A program made the position numbers and the translations under genes. The notes beneath the pieces are model-generated. The model worked only from the letters and a program-made list of their open reading frames with translations. It made no database searches and was not told the DNA's origin. From NCBI GenBank assembly GCA_905216195.1, contig CAJMSX010000023.1, forward strand, positions 1 through 49,559: a stretch of DNA of 49,559 nt. The letters run 5' to 3'. Position 1 is the stretch's first letter. Each line of letters opens with the position of its first letter. This DNA is from an uncultured bacterium (GTDB lineage: Bacteria > Bacteroidota > Bacteroidia > Bacteroidales > Marinifilaceae). Below, one piece after another: positions 8,292 through 16,234 of the stretch.

Positions 8292-9641
8292 ATGAGCGGA
8301 GAGGCTTTTTATCATGCGTTGAAAATTGTTAGTTCCGTATGCACGGGCTGCACACATTGTATGAATATGTGCCCGACCGCTGCTATACGAATTAAAAACG
8401 GGAAAGCATCCATCAACGAGGCAGCCTGTACCGACTGCGGCATGTGTCTGAAAAATTGTCCCCGACAAGCGATTATCGTAGAACAGGACGATTTCAATCA
8501 GATTTTTAAATTCGCTTACCGGATCATTCTTTTACCGACGGTTTTAATCGGACAATTCCCGGACGATATTACGGAAGAACAGATTTTTGCGGAATTGCAC
8601 GCCATGGGATTCCATTACGTGATGGAAGTGGATAAAGCGACCGGAGTTCTGACCGAGGAAACCCGGAAATACATGGCAAAAAATTCCCATCTCAAACCTT
8701 TCATTTCGAATTCCTGTCCTGCTATCGTCCGTTTGATACAGGTGAGGTTTCCCTCTCTCATCGACCACATCATTCGTTTAAAACAAGTGATGGACATCGC
8801 CGCTATTTATGTGAGGAAAAAATTTATCGATAAAGGAATTCCGGAAAACGACATCGGGGTATTCTTCGTTACCCAGTGCGCAGCAAAAATCGCTGCCATT
8901 AAGTCGCCCGTAGGCGAAGATAAATCTTCCGTAGACGGGGTAATCAACATGGATTTCATCTATAACAAAATATTGCTGTCTATCAATAAAGACAAAGATA
9001 AAGCCGTAGCGAAGGTACCCGAACAATATCACCTTACGCCCGAATCCATCCGGTGGACCCTCACCGGAGGCGAAGCTTCCCAATACAAAGGGAGATGCCT
9101 GGCGATAGACGAAATTCACAATGTTATCGAAATCCTCGAGAAGCTGGAAAACGACGAAATTACAGACATTGATTTTCTGGAATTACGGGCCTGCGACCAT
9201 TCCTGTGCCGGAGGAGCATTAACCATCAACAATCGTTTCCTCACGATCGAAAGACTACAGAAGCGCATGGAAAATTATATCCAAAATCATTTTACTTCGG
9301 TCAATAAAATGCCTCTGTACAAGGATTTCTTAACCGACCAAATGCAATTGACCGGAGAAATCCCACCCCGTTCCATTGAAAAACTGGATGAAAACATGCT
9401 GGTTGCTCTGGAAAAAATGGAAAAAATAAACAAAATCATGAAAGTCCTTCCGCAAATCGATTGCGGAGCCTGCGGAACCCCCTCCTGCCGGGCTTTGGCA
9501 AAAGACGTGGTACAGGGGAAAGCCAAACTCAACCAATGTGTATTCATGCAGAAAATCCTGACCCGGGAAGGACTGATCACTCCGGAAGAATCGATGGAAC
9601 TGTCGGCCCGGATCTGGGGAGAAGAGAAATTCCAAAAATAA
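8292..9641 (+). CDS. regulatory-type [FeFe]-hydrogenase-like iron-sulfur protein
   Basis: 449 residues: two [4Fe-4S] ferredoxin motifs (C17-C20-C23-C27 and C46-C49-C52-C56), a hydrogenase large-subunit domain, and a C-terminal four-Cys iron-sulfur motif (C391, C394, C399, C416). The four H-cluster cysteines are kept (C142, C196, C301, C305), as is K199. However the canonical TSCCP loop is SNSCP, so the proton-relay Cys is Ser141; the second loop is TQCAAK rather than MPCxxK; and the third is RACDHSCAGG rather than MACPGGC. This pattern fits the putative sensory group of [FeFe] hydrogenases, not the catalytic HydA downstream. I infer an H-cluster protein used to sense hydrogen or redox state, passing a signal to the neighbouring HATPase, DRTGG and PHP proteins. 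Direct activity cannot be judged. Confidence 0.82.
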   Translation: MSGEAFYHALKIVSSVCTGCTHCMNMCPTAAIRIKNGKASINEAACTDCGMCLKNCPRQAIIVEQDDFNQIFKFAYRIILLPTVLIGQFPDDITEEQIFAELHAMGFHYVMEVDKATGVLTEETRKYMAKNSHLKPFISNSCPAIVRLIQVRFPSLIDHIIRLKQVMDIAAIYVRKKFIDKGIPENDIGVFFVTQCAAKIAAIKSPVGEDKSSVDGVINMDFIYNKILLSINKDKDKAVAKVPEQYHLTPESIRWTLTGGEASQYKGRCLAIDEIHNVIEILEKLENDEITDIDFLELRACDHSCAGGALTINNRFLTIERLQKRMENYIQNHFTSVNKMPLYKDFLTDQMQLTGEIPPRSIEKLDENMLVALEKMEKINKIMKVLPQIDCGACGTPSCRALAKDVVQGKAKLNQCVFMQKILTREGLITPEESMELSARIWGEEKFQK

Positions 9642-9649
9642 TCCGACAT

Positions 9650-10006
9650 ATGAAAGTAAAAGATATCATTCAAGAATTAGGACTCCAGGTGTGCAGCGGA
9701 GCTGACGGACTGGACCGGGAAGTCAAAGGCGGTTATACTTCCGATTTACTGAGCGATGTGATGGGAAATGCGCAGGAAGGAAACCTTTGGGTCACTCTGC
9801 AAACTCATAAAAATATTATGGCCATCGCCTCCCTGAAAGAATTGTCGGCCATCATTCTGGTAAAAGGATTTCAGCCGGAAGAAGACACGGCTGCAGAAAG
9901 CGAGTCGGAAGGAATACCGATTCTGAGCTCCCGGGAACAAACTTTCGAATTAACCGGGAAAATCTACGAATTACTGAAAAAAAACGCCGGAACTTCATCT
10001 TTATAA
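9650..10006 (+). CDS. DRTGG-domain protein (hydrogenase cluster, second copy)
   Basis: 118 residues starting MKVKDIIQELGLQVCSG. The ATG at 9650 was chosen over an earlier in-frame codon because it lies just downstream of the previous stop, while the longer reading frame would overlap the hydrogenase-like gene by some 180 bases. The fold pattern matches the first copy at 7515-7859, including SDLLSDVMGNA, and a segment GNLWVTLQTHKNIMAIASL. Tightly packed: the next gene starts two bases after its stop. Role unknown; context suggests a ligand-sensing or scaffolding role in hydrogenase regulation. Confidence 0.75.
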   Translation: MKVKDIIQELGLQVCSGADGLDREVKGGYTSDLLSDVMGNAQEGNLWVTLQTHKNIMAIASLKELSAIILVKGFQPEEDTAAESESEGIPILSSREQTFELTGKIYELLKKNAGTSSL

Positions 10007-10008
10007 AC

Positions 10009-10731
10009 GTGTTCCGGGCCGACCTACATATCCACACCGTTTTGTCCCCTTGCGGAGACCTGGAAATGAGTCCGGCTACCATTGTCCGTATAGCCGGTGA
10101 AAAAGGTTTGGACATTATCGGTATTACTGACCATAATTCCACCCGTCAGGCGGGAATTATCCGGGATTATGCCCGCACAAAAGGGATATTCGTTTTGACA
10201 GGCGCCGAAATAAACAGCCGGGAAGAAGTACACGGCCTTACTTTTTTCCCCGACGACGACCGTCTGAGCGAATTTCAAGCCTATCTGGATCGTTATTTGC
10301 CTTCCATCCCCAATAATCCGGAAAAATTCGGCTATCAGGTAGTGGCCGGCATACAGGACGAAATTCTCTACGAGGAAGAAAAATTGCTCATCACCGGATT
10401 GGACCGCAGTATAGAACAAATCGAAAAAAAAGTACATGAGTTGGACGGGATTTTCATCCCCGCCCATATTGACAAAATCCGGTTCAGTATCCTTTCTCAA
10501 CTCGGTTTTATTCCTTCCGATTTAAATTGCGATGCTTTGGAACTGAGTTGTCACGCTTCCTATTCCGATTTTATCCGGTTGTATCCCCGATTACAAAAAA
10601 TGCCTTTTATACAATCTTCCGATGCACATTATCCGCAGGACATCGGAAAAGCCTCCGTTTTACTTCAGGCCGACGACCTTTCCTTCGATTCCATACGCAA
10701 GGCCATACACAATAATCCTCTGGCTATTTAA
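10009..10731 (+). CDS. PHP-domain metal-dependent phosphoesterase
   Basis: 240 residues beginning, from a GTG, MFRADLHIHTVLSPCGD. The DLHIHT and ITDHN motifs and the late SSDAHYP motif are the metal-binding His/Asp clusters of the polymerase-histidinol phosphatase superfamily. Family members hydrolyse phosphate esters, for example nucleoside 3',5'-bisphosphates or short nucleic acids; substrate unknown here. The GTG start is fixed by the preceding stop at 10004-10006 and because the DLHIHT motif starts only four residues in. It ends the first hydrogenase-associated unit. Confidence 0.85.
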   Translation: MFRADLHIHTVLSPCGDLEMSPATIVRIAGEKGLDIIGITDHNSTRQAGIIRDYARTKGIFVLTGAEINSREEVHGLTFFPDDDRLSEFQAYLDRYLPSIPNNPEKFGYQVVAGIQDEILYEEEKLLITGLDRSIEQIEKKVHELDGIFIPAHIDKIRFSILSQLGFIPSDLNCDALELSCHASYSDFIRLYPRLQKMPFIQSSDAHYPQDIGKASVLLQADDLSFDSIRKAIHNNPLAI

Positions 10732-10779
10732 GAAAAAAGACTTTTATTTACTTTTTTAAGAATTCTTCCCCTTGCAATC

Positions 10780-10810
10780 GTTGTAATTATTCAAATTTAA
10801 ACTAAATTTG
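10780..10810 (+). promoter_or_regulatory. promoter of the HATPase-HydBAC operon
   Basis: GTTG (10780-10783), 19 bases, then TAAATTTG (10803-10810), an almost perfect Bacteroidota promoter (TTTG-N19-TAnnTTTG) with the full -7 box. Transcription would start near 10817, about 50 bases before the ATG at 10868. It makes the hydrogenase catalytic genes a separate unit from the regulatory set. Confidence 0.65.
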
Positions 10811-10867
10811 AAGCGTTTGTAATATTTTTAATTTAAAAAGCCAAATTTAATTGTAAATCGTATCCGG

Positions 10868-11482
10868 ATGAAAGACTTATCCTCCCATGTAATGGATATT
10901 GTCCAGAACTCTGTAAGAGCCGAAGCCGGGAAAATTGAAATTGAGATCGAAGAAGACCTCAAAAAAGATTTTCTTACCATCACTATTCGTGACAACGGTT
11001 CCGGTATGGACGCCGAAACCCTGAAAAAAGTGCGGGATCCTTTTTTCACCAGCAGAACCGTACGGAAAGTGGGGTTGGGTATTCCTCTCTTACAGCAAAA
11101 TGCAGAACGGACCGGAGGATATGTCGCTATCGAATCCCAAAAAGGAAAAGGCACCGAGATTAAAGCGGTGTTTGTACACGCTCATCTGGACCGTCCTCCT
11201 TTGGGAAATATCTCCAATACGGTGGTGCTTCTCATCGTGGCCAATCCGTCCATTCATTTTATTTACACCCACCGGACCCCGAAAGGAGAATACCGGTTCG
11301 ATTCGGTAGAAGTAAAAGAGGTATTGGGCGACATTCCTCTGAACGACCCCGACATCGTACATGCTCTGGAAGAAATGATACAGGAAAATTTGCATGAACT
11401 GCAAGCCGGCCGGGAAAAACGAGACTTCCCCACAGAAGAAGATACGAGGCCTCAAACCCGCTATGAGAAGACAAAAGAATAA
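10868..11482 (+). CDS. histidine-kinase-like ATPase (HATPase_c) protein
   Basis: 204 residues. The first ~110 form a GHKL ATP-binding domain: N-box region DIVQNSVRAEAG, G1 box DNGSGMDAE, and an FFTSRTVRKVGLGIPLLQQ segment typical of the ATP lid and G2 box. No phosphoacceptor His domain or membrane segment is present. The C-terminal half has no motif I recognise and ends in a charged tail. Homologous genes precede bifurcating-hydrogenase subunits in other anaerobes, and here the gene lies 40 bases before the [2Fe-2S] protein gene, so it is probably a regulator or partner of the hydrogenase. Phosphotransfer activity is not demonstrated by sequence. Confidence 0.8.
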   Translation: MKDLSSHVMDIVQNSVRAEAGKIEIEIEEDLKKDFLTITIRDNGSGMDAETLKKVRDPFFTSRTVRKVGLGIPLLQQNAERTGGYVAIESQKGKGTEIKAVFVHAHLDRPPLGNISNTVVLLIVANPSIHFIYTHRTPKGEYRFDSVEVKEVLGDIPLNDPDIVHALEEMIQENLHELQAGREKRDFPTEEDTRPQTRYEKTKE

Positions 11483-11522
11483 AAAACCAATCATTAATCA
11501 ATTTACCTAATACCTACAATTT

Positions 11523-11912
11523 ATGGAAAAAATTAAATCACTTGCGGACCTGAAAAAGATAAAAAATAACGTTCAGGCTAAAATAGACCTGCGTGAAAAA
11601 AGTGAACATCCGGAAAATATGATACAGATAAAAGTGGCTATGGCTACCTGTGGGATTGCAGCCGGCAGTAAGGAAACCATGAATTATTTTCTGAACAATC
11701 TGGAAAAAAACGGCTTAACGGCTGTAGTGACTCAAACCGGATGTATGGGCTATTGCTTTGCCGAACCTACCGTTGAAATTACCAAACCGGGCAAAGAGCC
11801 GATTGTTTTCGGGCACGTAGATTGCGAAAAAGCCGAAGAAATCATACAAAAATACCTCAAAAACGACGAATTGGTAGAAGGTATTATTCCGGTAAATTAC
11901 AATACCATTTAG
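11523..11912 (+). CDS. thioredoxin-like [2Fe-2S] ferredoxin
   Basis: 129 residues. A thioredoxin-fold [2Fe-2S] domain is indicated by MATCGIAAG and, after a gap, QTGCMGYCFAEP; normally four Cys bind the cluster, but only three cysteines are visible (one in MATCG, two in GCMGYC), so the fourth ligand position after the first Cys is occupied by a non-Cys residue. The N-terminal ~35 residues are charged and helical (MEKIKSLADLKKIKNN). It lies between the HATPase and hydB genes in one operon and resembles the small (2Fe-2S) protein found in HydABC loci. It likely passes electrons to or from HydB, or is a degenerate redox domain. Cluster binding is uncertain because of the missing ligand. Confidence 0.75.
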   Translation: MEKIKSLADLKKIKNNVQAKIDLREKSEHPENMIQIKVAMATCGIAAGSKETMNYFLNNLEKNGLTAVVTQTGCMGYCFAEPTVEITKPGKEPIVFGHVDCEKAEEIIQKYLKNDELVEGIIPVNYNTI

Positions 11913-11960
11913 AAGTAATCGATAGAAAATGATATAAATCTGAACCAAAAATTAAAACTT

Positions 11961-13751
11961 ATGAGTTATAAAATGCATATTCTTGTCTGCGGTGGCACAG
12001 GATGTAGAGCCTCTTCAAGCAAAAACATCATCGGCAGACTGGAAGAGTGTCTGAAAGAACGGAATCTGGAGGATGACGTACAGGTAATCGCGACGGGTTG
12101 TTTCGGTTTCTGTGAAAAAGGCCCGATCGTAAAAATCATGCCCGACAATACTTTTTACGTACAGGTCAAACCGGAAGATGCCGCTGAAATCGTCAACGAA
12201 CACATCATCAAAGGAAGAAAAGTAGAAAGATTATTATACAAAGACCCGGAAAAAAAATCCGCTGTCAGCGACTCCAAACACATGGGCTTTTACAAAAAAC
12301 AATTGAGAATAGCCCTGAGAAACTGCGGATTTATCGATCCGGAAAACATCGAGGAGTATATCGGAAGAGACGGTTATTCGGCTTTGGCCAAATGCCTTTC
12401 CGAGATGAGTCCGGAAGAAGTGATCCGTGAAATCCAACTGTCCGGACTGAGAGGAAGAGGGGGCGGCGGTTTCCCCACCGGTTTGAAATGGGAATTTGCC
12501 CGTAAATACGTATCGGATCAAAAATTCGTCGTATGTAATGCTGACGAAGGAGATCCGGGTGCTTTTATGGACCGCTCCATTATGGAAGGCGACCCTCATT
12601 CGGTAATCGAAGCGATGGCCATCTGCGGATATAGCATCGGAGCCAGCAAAGGATTGGTATACATCCGCGCAGAATATCCCCTGGCTATCGAAAGACTGAG
12701 AATCGCCATCAAACAAGCGGAAGAATACGGACTGCTGGGAGAAAATATTTTAGGTAGCGACTTTTCTTTTACCATTGAAATCCGGTACGGAGCGGGAGCC
12801 TTCGTTTGCGGAGAAGAAACCGCATTGATCCACTCCATGGAAGGATTGAGAGGCGAACCGACTACCAAACCTCCTTTCCCGGCAGAATCGGGTTACCTGC
12901 GGAAACCCACCAACGTAAATAATGTGGAAACTCTCGCCAATGTACCCGTCATTCTGACGAAAGGAGCCGAATGGTTCAACAAAATCGGTACCGAAAAATC
13001 CAAAGGCACGAAAGTATTCGCATTAGCCGGTAAAATCAACAATGTAGGGTTGATCGAGGTGCCTATGGGAACCACTTTGCGGGAAGTCATCTATGAAATC
13101 GGCGGCGGCATTAAAAACGGGAAAAAATTCAAAGCCGTACAAACCGGAGGTCCCTCCGGCGGATGTCTGACGGAAAAGCACCTGGACACCCCCATCGATT
13201 TCGATAACCTGATTGCAGCCGGCTCCATGATGGGATCGGGAGGTATGATCGTTATGGACGAGGACGACTGCATGGTGGCGGTAGCTAAATTCTACCTGGA
13301 ATTTATCGTGGAGGAATCCTGCGGTAAATGTTCTCCCTGCCGGATCGGAAATAAACGGTTACTGGAAATATTGACCCGGATTACCGAAGGGAAAGGCACG
13401 ATGGAAGACCTGGAAATGCTGCGGAACCTGAGTCAGGTAATCAAGGACACCGCTCTTTGCGGACTGGGACAAACTTCACCGAATCCGGTTCTTTCCACCC
13501 TGGAAAATTTCTTCGATGAATACGAAGCTCACATACGGGATAAAAAGTGTCCGGCCGGAAAGTGCAAAGCCCTGCTTTCTTTCCGGATCGACCCGCAGCT
13601 CTGCGTGGGCTGTACCTTATGCGCCCGGAACTGTCCCGTAGATGCCATCATCGGAGAAAGAAAAGAAGCACATTTCATCGATACCTCCAAATGCATCAAG
13701 TGCGGAACCTGTATGGAAAAATGTAAATTCAAAGCCATCAGTACCATTTAA
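11961..13751 (+). CDS. hydB: HydB: NuoF-like NAD(H)/FMN subunit of [FeFe] hydrogenase
   Basis: 596-residue flavoprotein that oxidises or reduces NAD(H) for the hydrogenase complex in the cytoplasm. Domains in order: thioredoxin-like [2Fe-2S] domain (C10, C15, C47, C51); NuoF-like core with the FMN/NADH glycine-rich loop LRGRGGGGFPTG and NADEGDPGAFMDRS; SLBB domain; [4Fe-4S] site ESCGKCSPCRIG with the later Cys in LCGLGQ; and a C-terminal bacterial ferredoxin domain with two CxxCxxCxxxC motifs (CVGCTLCARNC and CIKCGTCMEKC). This layout is that of HydB from trimeric NAD- and ferredoxin-linked hydrogenases rather than complex I NuoF, which lacks the two ends. It lies upstream of hydA (60 bases) in one operon. 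Confidence 0.93.
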   Translation: MSYKMHILVCGGTGCRASSSKNIIGRLEECLKERNLEDDVQVIATGCFGFCEKGPIVKIMPDNTFYVQVKPEDAAEIVNEHIIKGRKVERLLYKDPEKKSAVSDSKHMGFYKKQLRIALRNCGFIDPENIEEYIGRDGYSALAKCLSEMSPEEVIREIQLSGLRGRGGGGFPTGLKWEFARKYVSDQKFVVCNADEGDPGAFMDRSIMEGDPHSVIEAMAICGYSIGASKGLVYIRAEYPLAIERLRIAIKQAEEYGLLGENILGSDFSFTIEIRYGAGAFVCGEETALIHSMEGLRGEPTTKPPFPAESGYLRKPTNVNNVETLANVPVILTKGAEWFNKIGTEKSKGTKVFALAGKINNVGLIEVPMGTTLREVIYEIGGGIKNGKKFKAVQTGGPSGGCLTEKHLDTPIDFDNLIAAGSMMGSGGMIVMDEDDCMVAVAKFYLEFIVEESCGKCSPCRIGNKRLLEILTRITEGKGTMEDLEMLRNLSQVIKDTALCGLGQTSPNPVLSTLENFFDEYEAHIRDKKCPAGKCKALLSFRIDPQLCVGCTLCARNCPVDAIIGERKEAHFIDTSKCIKCGTCMEKCKFKAISTI

Positions 13752-13811
13752 GGAAACGCTTATAAAACAAAAATTACCGGCCCAAGACCGGTTAACTCGA
13801 GAAATAAAATT

Positions 13812-15572
13812 ATGGAATCAAAGATAACACTACAAATAGATAACCATACCGTGGAAGTAATGCGGGGAACCACCATTTTGGAAGCGGCCCGGGGAATCGG
13901 GATCAACATTCCCTCTTTATGCTACATGAACCTGAAAGACATGTGTATCACCAACCTGCCTGCCTCTTGCAGAATATGTGTGGTGGAAGTAGAAGGCCGT
14001 AGAAATCTCGCCCCCGCCTGCGCTACCCGTTGTGAGAACGGAATGAAGGTACACACCAGTACACTGCGGGTCCTGAACGCCCGCAAGACGGTACTGGAAC
14101 TGATCCTTTCGGATCATCCCAACGATTGTCTGATCTGTCCCAAATCCGGCAATTGTGATTTACAAAGTTTAGCGGTAAAATTGAGAATCCGGGAGATTCC
14201 GTTTGCAGGTGAACAAAGCACCTACAAAGTAGAGTCCTCTCCTTCTATCATCCGGGATATGAACAAGTGTATTTTTTGCCGCCGCTGCGAAATGATGTGT
14301 AACGAAGTACAAACGGTAGGAGCATTGAGTGCCGCCAACCGGGGCTTTATCTCCATCATCTCCCCCGCTTTCGAAGAGCCCTTAGCCAACTCCGAATGTA
14401 CGTTCTGCGGCCAATGCGTAGCCGTATGTCCCGTTGGAGCCTTGACGGAAGTGGATCACACCAATCGGTTGATCAACGACCTGAACAACCCGCAGAAAAC
14501 GGTTATCGTACAAACGGCTCCCGCCGTACGTGCCGCCTTAGGGGAAGAATTCGGATTGCCTGCCGGCAGTTCGGTTACGGGCAAAATGGTAGCTGCCCTC
14601 CGCCAACTGGGATTTTCCAAAGTATTCGACACGGATTTCGCGGCCGACCTCACTATCATGGAAGAAGGAACGGAGTTACTCAACCGGTTGACGAAATACC
14701 TCGACGGAGACACCAGCGTCCGGCTTCCGATCCTAACCTCCTGTTGCCCCGCTTGGGTAAACTTCTTTGAGCATCAGTTCCCCGATATGTTGGATATTCC
14801 TTCCACCGCCCGTTCCCCCCAGCAAATGTTCGGTTCTATCGCCAAAACATACTGGGCGGAAAAGATGGGAATTCCACGCGAAAATCTGATTGTAGTATCC
14901 ATTATGCCTTGTCTGGCTAAAAAATACGAGTGTTCACGCGACGAATTTAAAACCGCCGAAGGCGATCCGGATGTCAATTATTCCATCTCCACCCGGGAAC
15001 TGGCCTCTCTGATTAAACGGGCCAATATCGATTTTAACCGCCTGGAGGAAGAGGAATTCGATCAGCCTCTGGGAGAATCCACCGGAGCCGGAGTAATCTT
15101 CGGAGCTTCGGGAGGAGTCATGGAAGCAGCCTTGCGGACAGCCTATGAACTCTATACCGGGAAAAAACTGGAAAAGGTCGATTTCACCGAAGTGAGAGGA
15201 TTAGAAAGTATCAAAAAAGCTACCGTCCATCTGAACGGAACGGAATTGCACATCGGTATTGCCCACGGATTGGGAAATGCCCGTAAATTATTGAATGAAA
15301 TCCGGGCGGGACACTCGGAATTTCACGCCATCGAAATCATGGCCTGTCCCGGAGGTTGTATCGGCGGCGGAGGCCAACCCCTCCACCATGGGAATTCGGA
15401 TATATTGAAAGCCAGAACCCGCGCGCTTTATGAAGAAGACCGCAACAAACCGATCCGTAAATCTCACGAAAATCCGGATATCCTCAAATTATACGAGGAA
15501 TTCCTGGGTAAACCGCTGAGTGAAAAATCGCATCATTTGTTGCATACCCATTATTTTAACAAAAGCAATTAA
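13812..15572 (+). CDS. hydA: HydA: catalytic [FeFe] hydrogenase subunit
   Basis: 586 residues. Makes or consumes H2 at the H-cluster. Order: N-terminal [2Fe-2S] domain (C37, C53, C56, C70 with C45 nearby), His-Cys [4Fe-4S] motif (H102, C106, C109, C115), two [4Fe-4S] ferredoxin motifs (C153-C163 and C196-C206), then the H-cluster domain with all three canonical loops: TSCCPAW (C311/C312), MPCLAKK (C367, K370) and MACPGGCIGGGGQP (C512, C516). The C-terminal segment corresponds to the hydrogenase small subunit (helices around DRNKPIRKSHENPDILKLYEEF). Complete and apparently functional. With HydB and HydC it should form the trimeric complex coupling H2, ferredoxin and NAD(H). Maturases HydE, HydF and HydG are not in the window. 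Confidence 0.96.
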   Translation: MESKITLQIDNHTVEVMRGTTILEAARGIGINIPSLCYMNLKDMCITNLPASCRICVVEVEGRRNLAPACATRCENGMKVHTSTLRVLNARKTVLELILSDHPNDCLICPKSGNCDLQSLAVKLRIREIPFAGEQSTYKVESSPSIIRDMNKCIFCRRCEMMCNEVQTVGALSAANRGFISIISPAFEEPLANSECTFCGQCVAVCPVGALTEVDHTNRLINDLNNPQKTVIVQTAPAVRAALGEEFGLPAGSSVTGKMVAALRQLGFSKVFDTDFAADLTIMEEGTELLNRLTKYLDGDTSVRLPILTSCCPAWVNFFEHQFPDMLDIPSTARSPQQMFGSIAKTYWAEKMGIPRENLIVVSIMPCLAKKYECSRDEFKTAEGDPDVNYSISTRELASLIKRANIDFNRLEEEEFDQPLGESTGAGVIFGASGGVMEAALRTAYELYTGKKLEKVDFTEVRGLESIKKATVHLNGTELHIGIAHGLGNARKLLNEIRAGHSEFHAIEIMACPGGCIGGGGQPLHHGNSDILKARTRALYEEDRNKPIRKSHENPDILKLYEEFLGKPLSEKSHHLLHTHYFNKSN

Positions 15573-15596
15573 TCCGCTTCCTAAAAACTACACATT

Positions 15597-16016
15597 ATGT
15601 CAGAAATAACCCTATCCCCTAATAAAGTCAATGAGTTGGTAAAACTGTGCGAAGCTTACGGTAACCAACCCGGCGAATTAATCAACATACTTCACAAAGC
15701 GCAGGATACCTTCGGGTACCTGCCGCGTGAAGTACAGGAAATCGTAGCCCGTCAGTTGGGAATCCCCGTGTCCAAAGTATACGGTGTCGTTACCTTCTAC
15801 TCTTTTTTCACCATGGTTCCGAAAGGACAACATCCCATTTCCGTATGCATGGGAACGGCTTGTTATGTCCGGGGAGCCGAGAAAGTTCTGGACGAATTTA
15901 AACGTATACTGGATATCAATGTGGGAGAAACGACGGCAGACGGGAAATTCTCCCTTTCCAGCCTTCGTTGCGTAGGCGCCTGCGGGCTCGCAACGGTAGT
16001 GCTGATCGGAGAATAA
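15597..16016 (+). CDS. hydC: HydC: NuoE-like [2Fe-2S] subunit, shortened by an in-frame stop
   Basis: 139 residues as read. NuoE-like thioredoxin-fold subunit of the hydrogenase, with all four [2Fe-2S] ligands: C84, C89, C125 and C129 (CMGTAC and CVGACG). The frame stops at TAA 16014-16016 directly after VVLIGE. Continuing in the same frame to TAG at 16071-16073 gives VFARMGPGDVEKILKDVD, the ordinary C-terminal segment of this family (family pattern: 'V.....V-Y-G-.-V-T-P-.-D-V-.-.-I-L'). So a single codon, probably AAA to TAA or similar, has interrupted an otherwise intact gene. The cluster ligands are upstream of the stop, so the shortened protein could still hold its cluster. The operon ends at the strong hairpin at 16096-16137. 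Confidence 0.88.
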   Translation: MSEITLSPNKVNELVKLCEAYGNQPGELINILHKAQDTFGYLPREVQEIVARQLGIPVSKVYGVVTFYSFFTMVPKGQHPISVCMGTACYVRGAEKVLDEFKRILDINVGETTADGKFSLSSLRCVGACGLATVVLIGE

Positions 16017-16073
16017 GTATTCGCACGTATGGGCCCGGGAGATGTTGAAAAAATCCTGAAAGACGTGGATTAG
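16017..16073 (+). pseudogene. hydC: severed 3' end of hydC
   Basis: Same-frame continuation of hydC past the TAA at 16014-16016. It encodes about 18 residues matching the NuoE/HydC C-terminus and ends in TAG. Conservation of the segment in frame argues that the stop is recent, a sequencing error, or read through. Confidence 0.7.
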
Positions 16074-16095
16074 TTCATCCTACCTTCCGTTTCAT

Positions 16096-16137
16096 CCGGA
16101 AAGCCGGCCTTAATCGTACGGCTTTCCGGTTTTTTTA
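16096..16137 (+). terminator. rho-independent terminator of the hydrogenase operon
   Basis: Perfect 11-base stem: CCGGAAAGCCG (16096-16106) and CGGCTTTCCGG (16119-16129), followed by a run of T (16130-16136). Placed right after the hydC reading frame. Confidence 0.92.
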
Positions 16138-16193
16138 TGAAGTAATACTATGTTAAATTTTGTTTAAACGCTACAAGTTTTAAAATTAATTGA

Positions 16194-16201
16194 TATGTTT
16201 G
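16194..16201 (+). promoter_or_regulatory. possible -7 box for the SPFH gene
   Basis: TATGTTTG fits TAnnTTTG exactly and lies about 33 bases before the ATG at 16235. No good TTTG box at the expected spacing was found, so support is limited. Confidence 0.3.
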
Positions 16202-16234
16202 TGATATCATTTTAATATCATAAAACTCAGAATT

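Noticed and set aside
11966..16016. Complex I (nuoEFG) interpretation
   Set aside because: HydA carries all three H-cluster motifs and HydB the extra ferredoxin and thioredoxin-like domains, so this is a hydrogenase set.
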